Shown here: piece by piece, positions 27,569 through 35,262 of the stretch
Layout of the letters: each line of letters opens with the position of its first letter
Position numbering within the stretch: the first letter of the stretch is position 1
Source: Natronohydrobacter sp.
Lineage (GTDB): Bacteria; Pseudomonadota; Alphaproteobacteria; Rhodobacterales; Rhodobacteraceae
Length of the DNA: 39,811 nucleotides
NCBI GenBank assembly: GCA_020832555.1
Contig: JAFIEM010000022.1
Span: 1 to 39,811 of the forward strand
Direction of reading: 5' to 3'
Notes under the pieces: model-generated
What the model saw: only the letters and a program-made list of their open reading frames with translations
Told to the model about the DNA's origin: nothing
Database searches by the model: none
Translations under genes and position numbers: made by a program

Positions 27569-28894
27569 TCAGACAGATTCCAGATAGAGATCGCGCACAG
27601 CCTGCTCGGACAGGGATGCAACCCCGGCCATTTCCTGACGTTTCGTGCGGATCATGTTGTCGATCAACATCGGATCAAACAGACGCGACATCAAGGGTTC
27701 GTTTTCAAAGGCCGCCAGCGCCTCGGCCCAGGTGCCGGGAATTTGCGGCAGCGCCTGCGCATAGGCGTCACCCGTGATCGGCGCGGGTGGCGTGATCTGC
27801 TCGTCCAGCCCGACAATGGCCGCACCGAGTGTTGCCGCCATCAGCAGATAGGGGTTCACATCGCCGCCCGCCACGCGCTGCTCGAACCGGCGTGCCTTGG
27901 GGGCACCGAGCGGCACCCGGACCGACGCCGTGCGGTTCTCATGCGCCCAGCAAATGCCGGTGGGCGCATGGGCATTGGGCACCAGACGGTCATAGCTGTT
28001 GGCATGGGGTGCGAAGATCAGGGTCGAGGCGGGCATGAGATGCAGCACGCCGCCAATGGCGTGGCGCAGCGCCTCGGACCCGTCCGGGCCGCCATTGTCG
28101 AAAATGTTGCGCCCGTCGCGATCGAGGATCGAGACATGCAGATGCAACCCGCTACCCGAGGCTGCCGGATAGGGTTTGGCCATGAAACTTGCGGCCATCC
28201 CATGCGCCCGCGCCAGCCGCCGGATCAGGATCTTGAAGAGCCAAGTGTCATCGGCCATTTTCAGCGGGTCATCGCTGTGATGCAGGTTGATCTCGAACTG
28301 GCCCGGCCCGGCCTCGGATGTGGCGGTGTCCGCATCAATACCCATCGCCTCGCACCCTTCATAGAGCGCATCGAAAAAGGCGTTGTATTCATCGAGCATC
28401 CGCATCGAGAGCGTCGCGGCCCCCATTGCGCGCCGTCCTGAGACCGGGCTGCGCGGCGGCAGGAATTGCGGCTCGGAATCGTCGATCAGGTAGAATTCCA
28501 GCTCGGTCGCCGTGACCGCGCGCCAGCCTTTCGCGTCCAGCATGGCCTTGATCCGGGCGAGCGCATGGCGCGGATCGCCCTCGAACGGGCGGCCATCGGC
28601 GTGATACATCCACATCGGCAGAAGTGCGGCATCCGGCCCCAGCCAGGGCATCGGCAGCAAGCCCCGTTCGGTGGGAAACAGGAACCCGTCGGCATCGCCG
28701 GTTTCAAACACCAGCGGGCTGTCCACGATATCATTGCCCCAGATATCCAGGTTCAGCGCCGAGAGCGGCATTTTGGACGTGCCTTGCAGAAGCTTGTCAT
28801 ATTGCGCGGCAGGCACGCGTTTGGCGCGGGCCTGTCCGTTCAGATCAGCGACAGCAACACGGATATTGTGCAAAAGCGCGGGGTCAGGCGTCAT
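27569..28894 (-). CDS. Second glutamine synthetase-like gamma-glutamylamine ligase
   Basis: The 441-residue GS-family protein has an N-terminal part IRVAVADLNGQARAKRVP, ATELEFYLIDD, EAGPGQFEINLHHSDDPLKMADDTWLFK, GSGLHLHVSI, HANSYDRLVPNAHAPTGICWAHENRTASVRVP, and PYLLMAATLGAAIVGLD. It has all metal and ATP motifs but no GlnA-type adenylylation tyrosine. It is clearly diverged from the PuuA-like gene at 25455. It starts three bases after the stop of the second permease (TGA-TCC-ATG), so translation is coupled to the transporter. Ligation of glutamate to an imported amine is the likely role; the amine is unknown. Confidence 0.85.
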   Translation of the reverse strand: MTPDPALLHNIRVAVADLNGQARAKRVPAAQYDKLLQGTSKMPLSALNLDIWGNDIVDSPLVFETGDADGFLFPTERGLLPMPWLGPDAALLPMWMYHADGRPFEGDPRHALARIKAMLDAKGWRAVTATELEFYLIDDSEPQFLPPRSPVSGRRAMGAATLSMRMLDEYNAFFDALYEGCEAMGIDADTATSEAGPGQFEINLHHSDDPLKMADDTWLFKILIRRLARAHGMAASFMAKPYPAASGSGLHLHVSILDRDGRNIFDNGGPDGSEALRHAIGGVLHLMPASTLIFAPHANSYDRLVPNAHAPTGICWAHENRTASVRVPLGAPKARRFEQRVAGGDVNPYLLMAATLGAAIVGLDEQITPPAPITGDAYAQALPQIPGTWAEALAAFENEPLMSRLFDPMLIDNMIRTKRQEMAGVASLSEQAVRDLYLESV

Positions 28895-28897
28895 GGA

Positions 28898-29749
28898 TCA
28901 CCGCAGATATGTGGGACGGAAGCGCAGGCGCGGGCGGATGGCTTGCGGCAGGTGGCGGTTGAGCCGCCGGTTGGCGAGACCGAAAATGCCGATGATCGCG
29001 AGTGTAAGCGCAATGAAATAGGCCGCGACAATTGGATAGGCCACAAAGGGATTGAAGGTCTGATCGACGAAATAGCGCGCGTAATAGAAGGCCTCGCCCG
29101 ATTGCTGGCGCGCGGGAAAGGCCGAGAGGAAGACGAGTGTCGTGGAATGGGTGAGGAAAATCGCCTCATTGGTGTAACTGGGCCAGGCGAGGCGCAGCAT
29201 CGAGGGAAACACCACGCGGCGGAATTTTGTGAAGCCGGACATGCCGTAAGCATCCGCCGCTTCCAGATCGCCCTTGGGGATGGAGCGCAGCGCGCCCACA
29301 AAGAGTTCTGCCGAATAGGCCGTGGTGTTCAGAACCAGCACGATCACGCCGCCCACCTGCGCTGTGGTCAGGGCCGAGGTGTTCACGGTCAGGGTGATGA
29401 AACCCAACGGAATGTCGATGCCCGAGCGCGGCAAGAGCACGAAGGCCGAGTAGAAGAAGAAGAACTGGATGAAGAGCGGCGAGCCGCGGAAGATGAAGAT
29501 GAAGGCCCCCGCGGGGCGGTTCAGCAGCGGGTTCTCGCTGAACCGCGCGACCGCGACACCGACCGCAAGGAAGAAGCCGATCACGAGCGCCACGCCCGCG
29601 AAATAGATGTTCCACAACAGCCCGCCACCGATCAGGAACAGCTGATCGCACAGCGTGATATCAAGCCCGCGCGGCAGCAGATTCGCGCCATAGTCGCGCC
29701 CCAGAGCGCGGAGCGCATAGTCGCTGAAACTCTCGGCACAGCTTCTCAT
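28898..29749 (-). CDS. Polar amino-acid-type ABC transporter permease 2
   Basis: This 283-residue inner-membrane permease belongs to the His/Glu/Gln/Arg/opine family. It has about five to six hydrophobic helices, FIFIFRGSPLFIQFFFFYSAF, and the EAA loop SIPKGDLEAADAYGMSGFTKFRRVVFPSMLRLAWPSY that contacts the ATPase. GGGGA lies 6 bases before the ATG at 29749. It follows permease 1 after a 91-base intergenic repeat, and the GS-like ligase gene follows three bases later. Confidence 0.9.
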   Translation of the reverse strand: MRSCAESFSDYALRALGRDYGANLLPRGLDITLCDQLFLIGGGLLWNIYFAGVALVIGFFLAVGVAVARFSENPLLNRPAGAFIFIFRGSPLFIQFFFFYSAFVLLPRSGIDIPLGFITLTVNTSALTTAQVGGVIVLVLNTTAYSAELFVGALRSIPKGDLEAADAYGMSGFTKFRRVVFPSMLRLAWPSYTNEAIFLTHSTTLVFLSAFPARQQSGEAFYYARYFVDQTFNPFVAYPIVAAYFIALTLAIIGIFGLANRRLNRHLPQAIRPRLRFRPTYLR

Positions 29750-29779
29750 CTGGCGTCCCCTGTGATGCAGGGACAGTGT

Positions 29780-29838
29780 GGGGGGCGCTGCCCCCCCGGC
29801 TGCGCCGCCCCCCGGAGTATTTCGGGCAAGATGAAATG
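29780..29838. repeat. Intergenic hairpins plus GTATTT-type repeat block, copy 2
   Basis: GGGGGGC/GCCCCCC (29780-29796) and CGGC-TGC-GCCG (29797-29807) hairpins are followed by the block CCCGGAGTATTTCGGGCAAG then ATGAAATGG (29811-29838). This matches copy 1 at 7893-7923 in sequence and in position: directly after a minus-strand stop codon, with hairpins downstream of it in the transcript. Confidence 0.6.
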
Positions 29839-29840
29839 GC

Positions 29841-30725
29841 TCATGCGGCGGCCGCCTTTCGCATCCGCTCGCCTGCGGCAGTGGCCTGCCCGCGCGAAAG
29901 CCTTGTGTTCAGCCGCGCGAAAGCGCGTTCCGAGGCCCAGGTGAGGAACAGGTAGAAACACAGGAGCCCAAGGAAATACCACATGCGCCAGTCAGGATGC
30001 GGATAGGCAAAGAGCGAAGTTTTCTGCCCGCCCAACTCGCGCGCCCAATAGACGATATCCTGAATGCCGAGCAGAAACAGAAGCGGTGTGGCCTTGATCA
30101 GGATCTGCCAGATATTCGAGAGGCCCGGCAGCGCATAGACCCACATCTGCGGCAGCACGATCCGGCGAAAGGCCTGACGCGAGGACATGCCGTAAGCTTC
30201 GGCAGTCTCGATCTGCGCTTTGGGAACGGCCTGCATCGCTCCGTAAAGCGTGTTGGCGACGAAGGCTCCAAAGACCAGCGCGAAGGCTGTGACCGCCATG
30301 CCGAAGGCGTAGATATCGCGCACCCAGGCAGGGGAATTCACCGGCGGCACCTTGGCTTCGCGGCAGACGATGAAGTCATTGCCCTGCCGGATCGGCTGGT
30401 CCCAGTCCGGGCAGTTGATCTGGTGCATCACCCATTCGATGCCCTGGCCCAGCGCGATCGGCACGAAGAGGAAGAACACGATATCGGGCACGCCGCGCAC
30501 GATATTGACATAGCCCTTGCCCAGCCAGTTCAGCGGCCAGAAGCGCGAGCGCAGCGCAAGCGCGCCCAGCAATCCCATTCCCAGCGCCACGGGGGCCGTG
30601 ATCGCCAAAAGCACGATCACCACGCCAAAGGCGCGGTAGAACTGCAGATGGGTCGCATTTGTCAGATAACAGGCGAACCATTGCCAGTCCGGCAGGATCG
30701 AGGGGTCTGTGCAGAAGCTGAACAT
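29841..30725 (-). CDS. Polar amino-acid-type ABC transporter permease 1
   Basis: The 294-residue permease pairs with the gene at 28898. IVRGVPDIVFFLFVPIALGQG and the EAA loop AVPKAQIETAEAYGMSSRQAFRRIVLPQMWVYALPGLSNIWQ are family blocks. It is longer than usual because of a hydrophilic insertion of about 40 residues (HQINCPDWDQPIRQG.DFIVC) that contains two Cys. I use the ATG at 30725 (MFSFCTDP). The longer frame from a GTG at 30755 would start inside the loop of a strong hairpin. No clear ribosome site precedes the ATG, so coupling or weak initiation is likely. Confidence 0.88.
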   Translation of the reverse strand: MFSFCTDPSILPDWQWFACYLTNATHLQFYRAFGVVIVLLAITAPVALGMGLLGALALRSRFWPLNWLGKGYVNIVRGVPDIVFFLFVPIALGQGIEWVMHQINCPDWDQPIRQGNDFIVCREAKVPPVNSPAWVRDIYAFGMAVTAFALVFGAFVANTLYGAMQAVPKAQIETAEAYGMSSRQAFRRIVLPQMWVYALPGLSNIWQILIKATPLLFLLGIQDIVYWARELGGQKTSLFAYPHPDWRMWYFLGLLCFYLFLTWASERAFARLNTRLSRGQATAAGERMRKAAAA

Positions 30726-30739
30726 GGGGGTGCGTGCCG

Positions 30740-30768
30740 ATCGGGGCAGGGTCACGCCCTGCCCCGAT
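30740..30768 (-). promoter_or_regulatory. 12-bp hairpin between binding-protein and permease genes
   Basis: ATCGGGGCAGGG (30740-30751), loop TCACG and CCCTGCCCCGAT (30757-30768) form a perfect stem with no T-run. Such intercistronic hairpins usually protect the upstream binding-protein mRNA and lower permease expression. Confidence 0.7.
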
Positions 30769-30777
30769 GCCTATGGA

Positions 30778-31512
30778 TCAGAATTTCGGATGATCTGCGC
30801 CGAACCACTTCTCGATCATCACATTGAGCGAGCCATCGGCTTTCATCTCTTCGATCACAGCGTCGAGCGTCGCGCGCAATTCTGTGTCAGACTGGCGCAG
30901 ACCGATACCGATGCCGCCGCCAAGGATCACGTCATCGCCCAGGAAAACCAGCTCACCGTTGGAATCGGCAACATAGGGGGCGAGAAACGCCTTGTCGGCC
31001 AGCACCGCGTCGGCTTCGCCATTGCGCAGCGCCGAGATGGTTTCATCGGGCGTCGGGAATTCCAGCAGATCGGCGTCGGTTTCGGCCACAAAGCCTGCCT
31101 GAATCGTGTTCGACTGTGCTGCAATCACACCGCTGTCGCGCACCGACACATCGGTATCGGCAAGCCCGATGAAGGCAGAGGGTTCGGGCAGCAGGTAGTT
31201 CTGGGTAAAGGCGATCACTTCCATGCGCGCCTCGGTGATGCTCATACCGGCCATGATGGTGTCATAATTGCCGGAGACGAGGTTCGGAATGATCGTGTCC
31301 CAGTCATTGATCACCCATTCGCAATTCAGTTCCGCGCGCGCGCAGATTTCATCGCCCAACTCGCGCTCGAATCCGTCCAACTCGCCGGTTGCATCATTGA
31401 GAAAGTTATACGGAGGGTAAGCACCCTCGCTTCCCATCCGCAGAATATCCTGCGCGAAGGCACCTGAGGCGCCGAAAAGGATGGCCAAGGCAGCCAGAGT
31501 GGTTTTTTTCAT
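30778..31512 (-). CDS. Periplasmic amino-acid-type substrate-binding protein
   Basis: This 244-residue SBP_bac_3 family protein has a signal peptide of about 20 residues ending GAFAQ. MGSEGAYPPYNFLNDATGELDGFERELGDEICARAELNCEWVINDWDTIIPNLVSGNYDTIMAGMSIT is the canonical lobe 1. DETISALRNGEADAVLADKAFLAPYV and a C-terminal EKWFGADHPKF follow. The family binds basic or polar amino acids, opines or related amines in the periplasm. GGGAG is 8 bases before the ATG at 31512; the longer frame to 31533 is not needed. It lies 40 bases downstream of the ATPase gene. Confidence 0.93.
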   Translation of the reverse strand: MKKTTLAALAILFGASGAFAQDILRMGSEGAYPPYNFLNDATGELDGFERELGDEICARAELNCEWVINDWDTIIPNLVSGNYDTIMAGMSITEARMEVIAFTQNYLLPEPSAFIGLADTDVSVRDSGVIAAQSNTIQAGFVAETDADLLEFPTPDETISALRNGEADAVLADKAFLAPYVADSNGELVFLGDDVILGGGIGIGLRQSDTELRATLDAVIEEMKADGSLNVMIEKWFGADHPKF

Positions 31513-31552
31513 GGTTCGTCTCCCTGTTTCCATTGTTTTTGGGGGGTTGCCC

Positions 31553-32326
31553 TCAGTCCATCAGCGAATGGCTGAGAAATTGCCTGAGCCGCGCGGATTG
31601 CGGCGATCTGAACAGGGACTCGGGTGGTCCCTGCTCCTCGATCCTGCCATCATGCAGGAACACCACATGATCGGACACATCTGCCGCAAGGCGCATGTCG
31701 TGGGTCACGATCAGCATGGTACGCCCTTCTTCAGCGAGCGCCTTGATCACGCGGATGACTTCCTGTTCCAGTTCGGGGTCCAGCGCCGAAGTGGGTTCGT
31801 CGAACAAAAGCGCTTCGGGTTCCATGCAAAGCGCGCGCGCTATGGCGGCGCGCTGCTGCTGGCCGCCCGACATCTGCGCGGGGTAGACATCGGCCTTGTC
31901 GCCAATCCCCACCTTGTCGAGCAACGCGCGGGCGCGGGCCTCGACCTCGCTGCGCTCCTGTTTCAGCACATGCAGCGGCGCTTCCATCACATTCTGCAGC
32001 ACGGTCATATGCGACCACAGATTGAAGCTTTGAAACACCATCGACAGATTGGTGCGGATGCGCGTGACCTGCGCGCGATTGGCGGGCTGGCGCGCCAGCC
32101 CCTGCCCTTTCCATGTGACCGGCTCACCCTTGAACAGAATCTCGCCCTGCTGGCTGTCTTCAAGCAGGTTGCAGCACCGCAGAAGCGTTGATTTCCCCGA
32201 CCCGGACGAGCCGATCAGCGCGACCACATCCCCCTTCTGCGCATTGATGCTGACCCCCTTGAGCACGTCGAGCGACCCATAGGCCTTGTGCAGATCGCGG
32301 ATTTCGATGACAGGCGTGGCGGGCAT
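31553..32326 (-). CDS. ABC transporter ATPase, polar amino-acid (HisP/GlnQ) type
   Basis: The 257-residue ATPase matches the usual HisP length. It has IEIRDLHKAYGSLDVLKGVSI, Walker A GSSGSGKS (residues 39-46), the Q-loop near LSMVFQSFNLW, signature MSGGQQQRAAIARAL, Walker B ALLFDEPTSALDPE and switch His in VTHDMRLAADVSDHVVFLHDG. It energises uptake with the two permeases and binding protein that follow. I prefer the ATG at 32326; a GTG at 32353 would place the TTGATCAA palindrome inside the gene. It is the first gene of the amine cluster and is divergent from ettA. Confidence 0.94.
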   Translation of the reverse strand: MPATPVIEIRDLHKAYGSLDVLKGVSINAQKGDVVALIGSSGSGKSTLLRCCNLLEDSQQGEILFKGEPVTWKGQGLARQPANRAQVTRIRTNLSMVFQSFNLWSHMTVLQNVMEAPLHVLKQERSEVEARARALLDKVGIGDKADVYPAQMSGGQQQRAAIARALCMEPEALLFDEPTSALDPELEQEVIRVIKALAEEGRTMLIVTHDMRLAADVSDHVVFLHDGRIEEQGPPESLFRSPQSARLRQFLSHSLMD

Positions 32327-32336
32327 GGGGCTCTGG

Positions 32337-32384
32337 ATTTGATCAACTTTCACCCATTAGCACGCAGTCGCAGGGGTTTGGCAA
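32337..32384 (-). promoter_or_regulatory. Main promoter of the amine cluster with TTGATCAA operator
   Basis: On the minus strand TTGCCA (32379-32384), a 17-base spacer and GCTAAT (32356-32361) form a promoter. The palindrome core TTGATCAA (32339-32346; wider match AnTTGATCAAnT) lies at the predicted start site, 11 bases before the ATG, a position suited to repression. It matches the palindrome at 27525. Confidence 0.55.
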
Positions 32385-32503
32385 GCCTGTTGCGCGGCAT
32401 CGCGTCGCTTGACGCTAGGGAAATCGCCCCGATGCACAAGCCTTGCACGCCTGCCCCGCCCCTTGTAGGGGAAGGAAAACCCCTTTCACACGCGGAGCGA
32501 GCC

Positions 32504-34159
32504 ATGGCGTCCTATCAATATGTCTATCACATGGATGGTGTGTCCAAGACCTATCCCGGCGGCAAGAAATGCTTTGAAAACATCCGCCTGAACTTCCTGC
32601 CCGGTGTGAAGATCGGGGTTGTGGGCGTGAATGGCGCGGGGAAATCCACGCTGTTGCGCATCATGGCCGGCATGGACAAGGATTTCACTGGCGAGGCCTG
32701 GGCGGCAAAAGGCGCGAAAGTGGGCTATCTGCCGCAAGAGCCGCAACTCGACGAGTCCCTTGATGTGCGCGGCAATGTCATGCTGGGCGTGGCCGAGAAA
32801 CAGGGCAAGCTGGACCGCTATAACGAACTGGCCATGAACTACTCGGACGAGACCGCCGAGGAAATGGCCGCCCTGCAAGACCAGATCGACGCCGAAAACC
32901 TGTGGGATCTGGACAGCCAGATCGATGTCGCGATGGAAGCACTGCGCTGCCCGCCCGATGATGCGGCTGTGGCGAACCTCTCGGGCGGCGAAAAGCGCCG
33001 GGTCGCGCTGTGCAAACTGCTGCTGGAAGCGCCCGACATGCTGCTTCTGGATGAACCGACCAACCATCTGGATGCCGAAACGATTGCCTGGCTGCAAAAG
33101 CACCTGATCGAATACAAGGGCACGATCCTGATCGTCACCCATGACCGCTATTTCCTCGATGATATCACCGGCTGGATTCTGGAACTCGACCGCGGCCGCG
33201 GCATTCCCTATGAGGGCAATTATTCCGCATGGCTGGAGCAGAAAGCCAAGCGGCTGGCGCAGGAAGCGCGCGAGGACAAGGCGCGGCAGAAATCGCTGGA
33301 GCGGGAACTGGAATGGATCAGGGCCGGTGCGAAAGCCCGCCAGACCAAATCGAAAGCCCGGATTCAGGCCTATGAGGAAAAGGCCAGCCAGTCCGAGCGC
33401 GAGAAGGTTGGGCGCGCGCAGATCATCATTCCCAATGGTCCGCGTCTGGGCGGCAAGGTGATCGAGATCAACGGTCTGAAAAAGGGCTATGGCGACCGGC
33501 TGCTGATCGAGGATCTGAGCTTTGCCCTGCCCCCCGGTGGCATTGTCGGCGTGATCGGCCCCAACGGCGCAGGGAAATCGACGCTGTTTCGCATGCTGAC
33601 CGGGCAGGAACAGCCCGACGAAGGGACGGTGGAATTCGGCGACACGGTGAAACTCAGCTATGTTGACCAGTCCCGCGACGCGCTGGATGCGAACAAGACC
33701 GTGTGGGAAGAAATCTCGGACGGGCTGGATGTGATCATGCTGGGCGATGCCGAGGTCAATTCGCGCGCCTATGTGGGGGCGTTCAACTTCAAGGGCGGCG
33801 ATCAGCAGAAGAAGGTCGGGCTTTTGTCCGGGGGTGAACGCAACCGGGTGCATATGGCGAAACTGCTGCGCTCTGGCGGGAATGTGTTGCTGCTGGACGA
33901 GCCGACCAACGATCTGGACGTGGAAACCCTGCAGGCGCTGGAAGCGGCGCTGGAAGATTTCGCGGGTTGCGCGGTGATCATCAGCCACGACCGCTTCTTC
34001 CTTGACCGGCTGTGCACGCATATTCTAGCCTTTGAAGGCGAGGCGCATGTCGAATGGTTCGAGGGCAATTTCGAGGCCTATGAAGAGGACAAGAAGCGGC
34101 GTCTGGGGCCGGATGCGCTGGAGCCGAAGCGGGTGAAGTATAAGAAGTTTGCGAGGTAA
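32504..34159 (+). CDS. ettA: Energy-dependent translational throttle protein EttA (ABC-F)
   Basis: The 551-residue protein has two ABC domains and no membrane segment. Domain 1 has Walker A GVNGAGKST (41-49), LSGGEKRRVALCKLL and LLLDEPTNHLDAETIAWL. The linker has the arm and P-site region (ARQTKSKARIQAYE). Domain 2 has GPNGAGKSTLFRML, LSGGERNRVHMAKLL and LLLDEPTNDLDVETLQALE. EttA binds the ribosomal E site and gates the first elongation steps according to ADP/ATP ratio. GGAG is 8 bases before the ATG. The stop codon overlaps the ATG of the foreign-looking gene that follows (TAATG). Confidence 0.95.
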   Translation: MASYQYVYHMDGVSKTYPGGKKCFENIRLNFLPGVKIGVVGVNGAGKSTLLRIMAGMDKDFTGEAWAAKGAKVGYLPQEPQLDESLDVRGNVMLGVAEKQGKLDRYNELAMNYSDETAEEMAALQDQIDAENLWDLDSQIDVAMEALRCPPDDAAVANLSGGEKRRVALCKLLLEAPDMLLLDEPTNHLDAETIAWLQKHLIEYKGTILIVTHDRYFLDDITGWILELDRGRGIPYEGNYSAWLEQKAKRLAQEAREDKARQKSLERELEWIRAGAKARQTKSKARIQAYEEKASQSEREKVGRAQIIIPNGPRLGGKVIEINGLKKGYGDRLLIEDLSFALPPGGIVGVIGPNGAGKSTLFRMLTGQEQPDEGTVEFGDTVKLSYVDQSRDALDANKTVWEEISDGLDVIMLGDAEVNSRAYVGAFNFKGGDQQKKVGLLSGGERNRVHMAKLLRSGGNVLLLDEPTNDLDVETLQALEAALEDFAGCAVIISHDRFFLDRLCTHILAFEGEAHVEWFEGNFEAYEEDKKRRLGPDALEPKRVKYKKFAR

Positions 34160-34878
34160 TGCGGACCTTTGACCATGTAGATAATAAACTATTTGAAAGT
34201 GACTTCTTCCTTCAGAAAATGGAGGAAGAAGACTTCAACATGTTTGCGATGAGGTGTTATTTTAGCGCATTTGTTTCATCCACGCGCAGCGTCACATTCG
34301 CGATCCAAGCTTCGATGAAGGGAACCGAGGGCTTCCCGGAATGGTATGAAATAATTAGGCAGAAGCTACGCGACGATCAGCTCGCGAGATTCTTCCACGA
34401 ATGTCGCACTGATGATCAAAAACTCGGCTTCAACCATGTCGTAGGAGGAGTCTTCGACGGAAGAACGCCTCGGTTCTGGTTTGGTGAGCCTGAAAGAGGA
34501 AGATATAAGTTTCTTCCTGAAATTGATGTCCTGTCAGCATGTAGAAAATATATGGTGAAGATGTGTGAGATTGTTGACAGCGCCTACGAGAGATTTGGCA
34601 TCGAAATTGATCCAGACCAACGCTACACGCCCGCTGGATTGAAGAAAGTTGGGATGAGCATAGAGGACCTTGAAGATTACCTAGGCTTTCCAAGACTTTA
34701 TTCGAAAGTCAGCGAGGATTCAGAAGAAGAGCTTGAACTTAGGCTCGCTTCGCTTGTTCGCGGGGTACCTCGCAGCGCAGTGAAGCCATTGCTGATGCGT
34801 TATCTCGACAGACCTCTGAATTATCCAATGCACAGCTTTCGGCCTAGTGCACTTGGCACACAACAACCTGATCACTAA
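34159..34878 (+). CDS. Hypothetical protein of foreign base composition, possibly HEPN-like
   Basis: This is a 239-residue protein I cannot assign to a named family. Its GC content is about 45% against about 62% around it, and it uses AGA, ATA and other codons rare in its neighbours, which indicates recent transfer. The segment CYFSAFVSSTRSVTFAIQA...GFPEWYEIIRQKLRDDQLARFFHECRTDDQ recalls a family of helical hypothetical proteins related to HEPN domains. The Rx4-6H motif of active HEPN RNases is not intact here, so nuclease activity cannot be claimed. The middle and C-terminal parts are acidic and soluble. The ATG at 34159 overlaps the ettA stop; a later ATG at 34219 is possible. A brnTA module follows. 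Confidence 0.6.
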   Translation: MRTFDHVDNKLFESDFFLQKMEEEDFNMFAMRCYFSAFVSSTRSVTFAIQASMKGTEGFPEWYEIIRQKLRDDQLARFFHECRTDDQKLGFNHVVGGVFDGRTPRFWFGEPERGRYKFLPEIDVLSACRKYMVKMCEIVDSAYERFGIEIDPDQRYTPAGLKKVGMSIEDLEDYLGFPRLYSKVSEDSEEELELRLASLVRGVPRSAVKPLLMRYLDRPLNYPMHSFRPSALGTQQPDH

Positions 34879-34930
34879 CTGACAAAACTGGTTGGTGTTC
34901 GAGACCCACACTCAGGTCCTTGCTCTCTCC

Positions 34931-34959
34931 TTGACCGTCCGCACATTTGTACATACATT
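34931..34959 (+). promoter_or_regulatory. Candidate promoter for brnTA
   Basis: TTGACC (34931-34936), 17 bases and TACATT (34954-34959) end directly at the brnT ATG. Transcription would then start inside the gene, so either the true -10 lies further upstream or the brnT start is further downstream. TTTGTACATACA in the spacer might hold the BrnA operator. Confidence 0.35.
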
Positions 34960-35262
34960 ATGATCACCTTCGACTGGGACCACGGCAACAGTGCCAAATG
35001 TGAGAAGCACGGCCTGACCCGCGCCCAAATCGAAGCCATGTTCCGCGCGGGGCTTCACGTTGCGCCCGACCCTGAACATTCCACCGATGCCGAACAGCGG
35101 TTCATTGCTGTTGGCCTCACGCCCGAAGGCCGCGTAGCCTTCATCGCCTTCTGCTGGCGGGACGGCAAAATCCGCCCGATCAGCGCCCGTTACATGCACG
35201 CCCGCGAGGTTGCCCGCTATGCCGAAGCCTTCCCCGAAATCCGTCCCCGTCCTGACCACTGA
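34960..35262 (+). CDS. brnT: BrnT-family toxin (RNase of type II toxin-antitoxin pair)
   Basis: The 100-residue protein shows ITFDWDHGNSAKCEKHGLTRAQIEAMF, RFIAVGLTPEGRVAFIAFCWRDGKIRPISARYMHAREVARYAE, the RelE-like BrnT pattern (F.WD..K...N..KHG; RPISAR.A...E...Y). BrnT is a ribosome-independent RNase neutralised by BrnA. No clear ribosome site precedes the ATG. brnA overlaps its end by 44 bases in another frame, giving coupled synthesis. Base composition returns to the genome average here. Confidence 0.88.
   Translation: MITFDWDHGNSAKCEKHGLTRAQIEAMFRAGLHVAPDPEHSTDAEQRFIAVGLTPEGRVAFIAFCWRDGKIRPISARYMHAREVARYAEAFPEIRPRPDH

Noticed and set aside
34886..34920. A tRNA T-arm-like sequence (GGTGTTCGAGACC) after the foreign gene, as a possible attachment-site remnant
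   Set aside because: The stem has a mismatch, and no acceptor, D-arm or anticodon arm fits nearby. No direct repeat of it was seen at the other side of the insertion.
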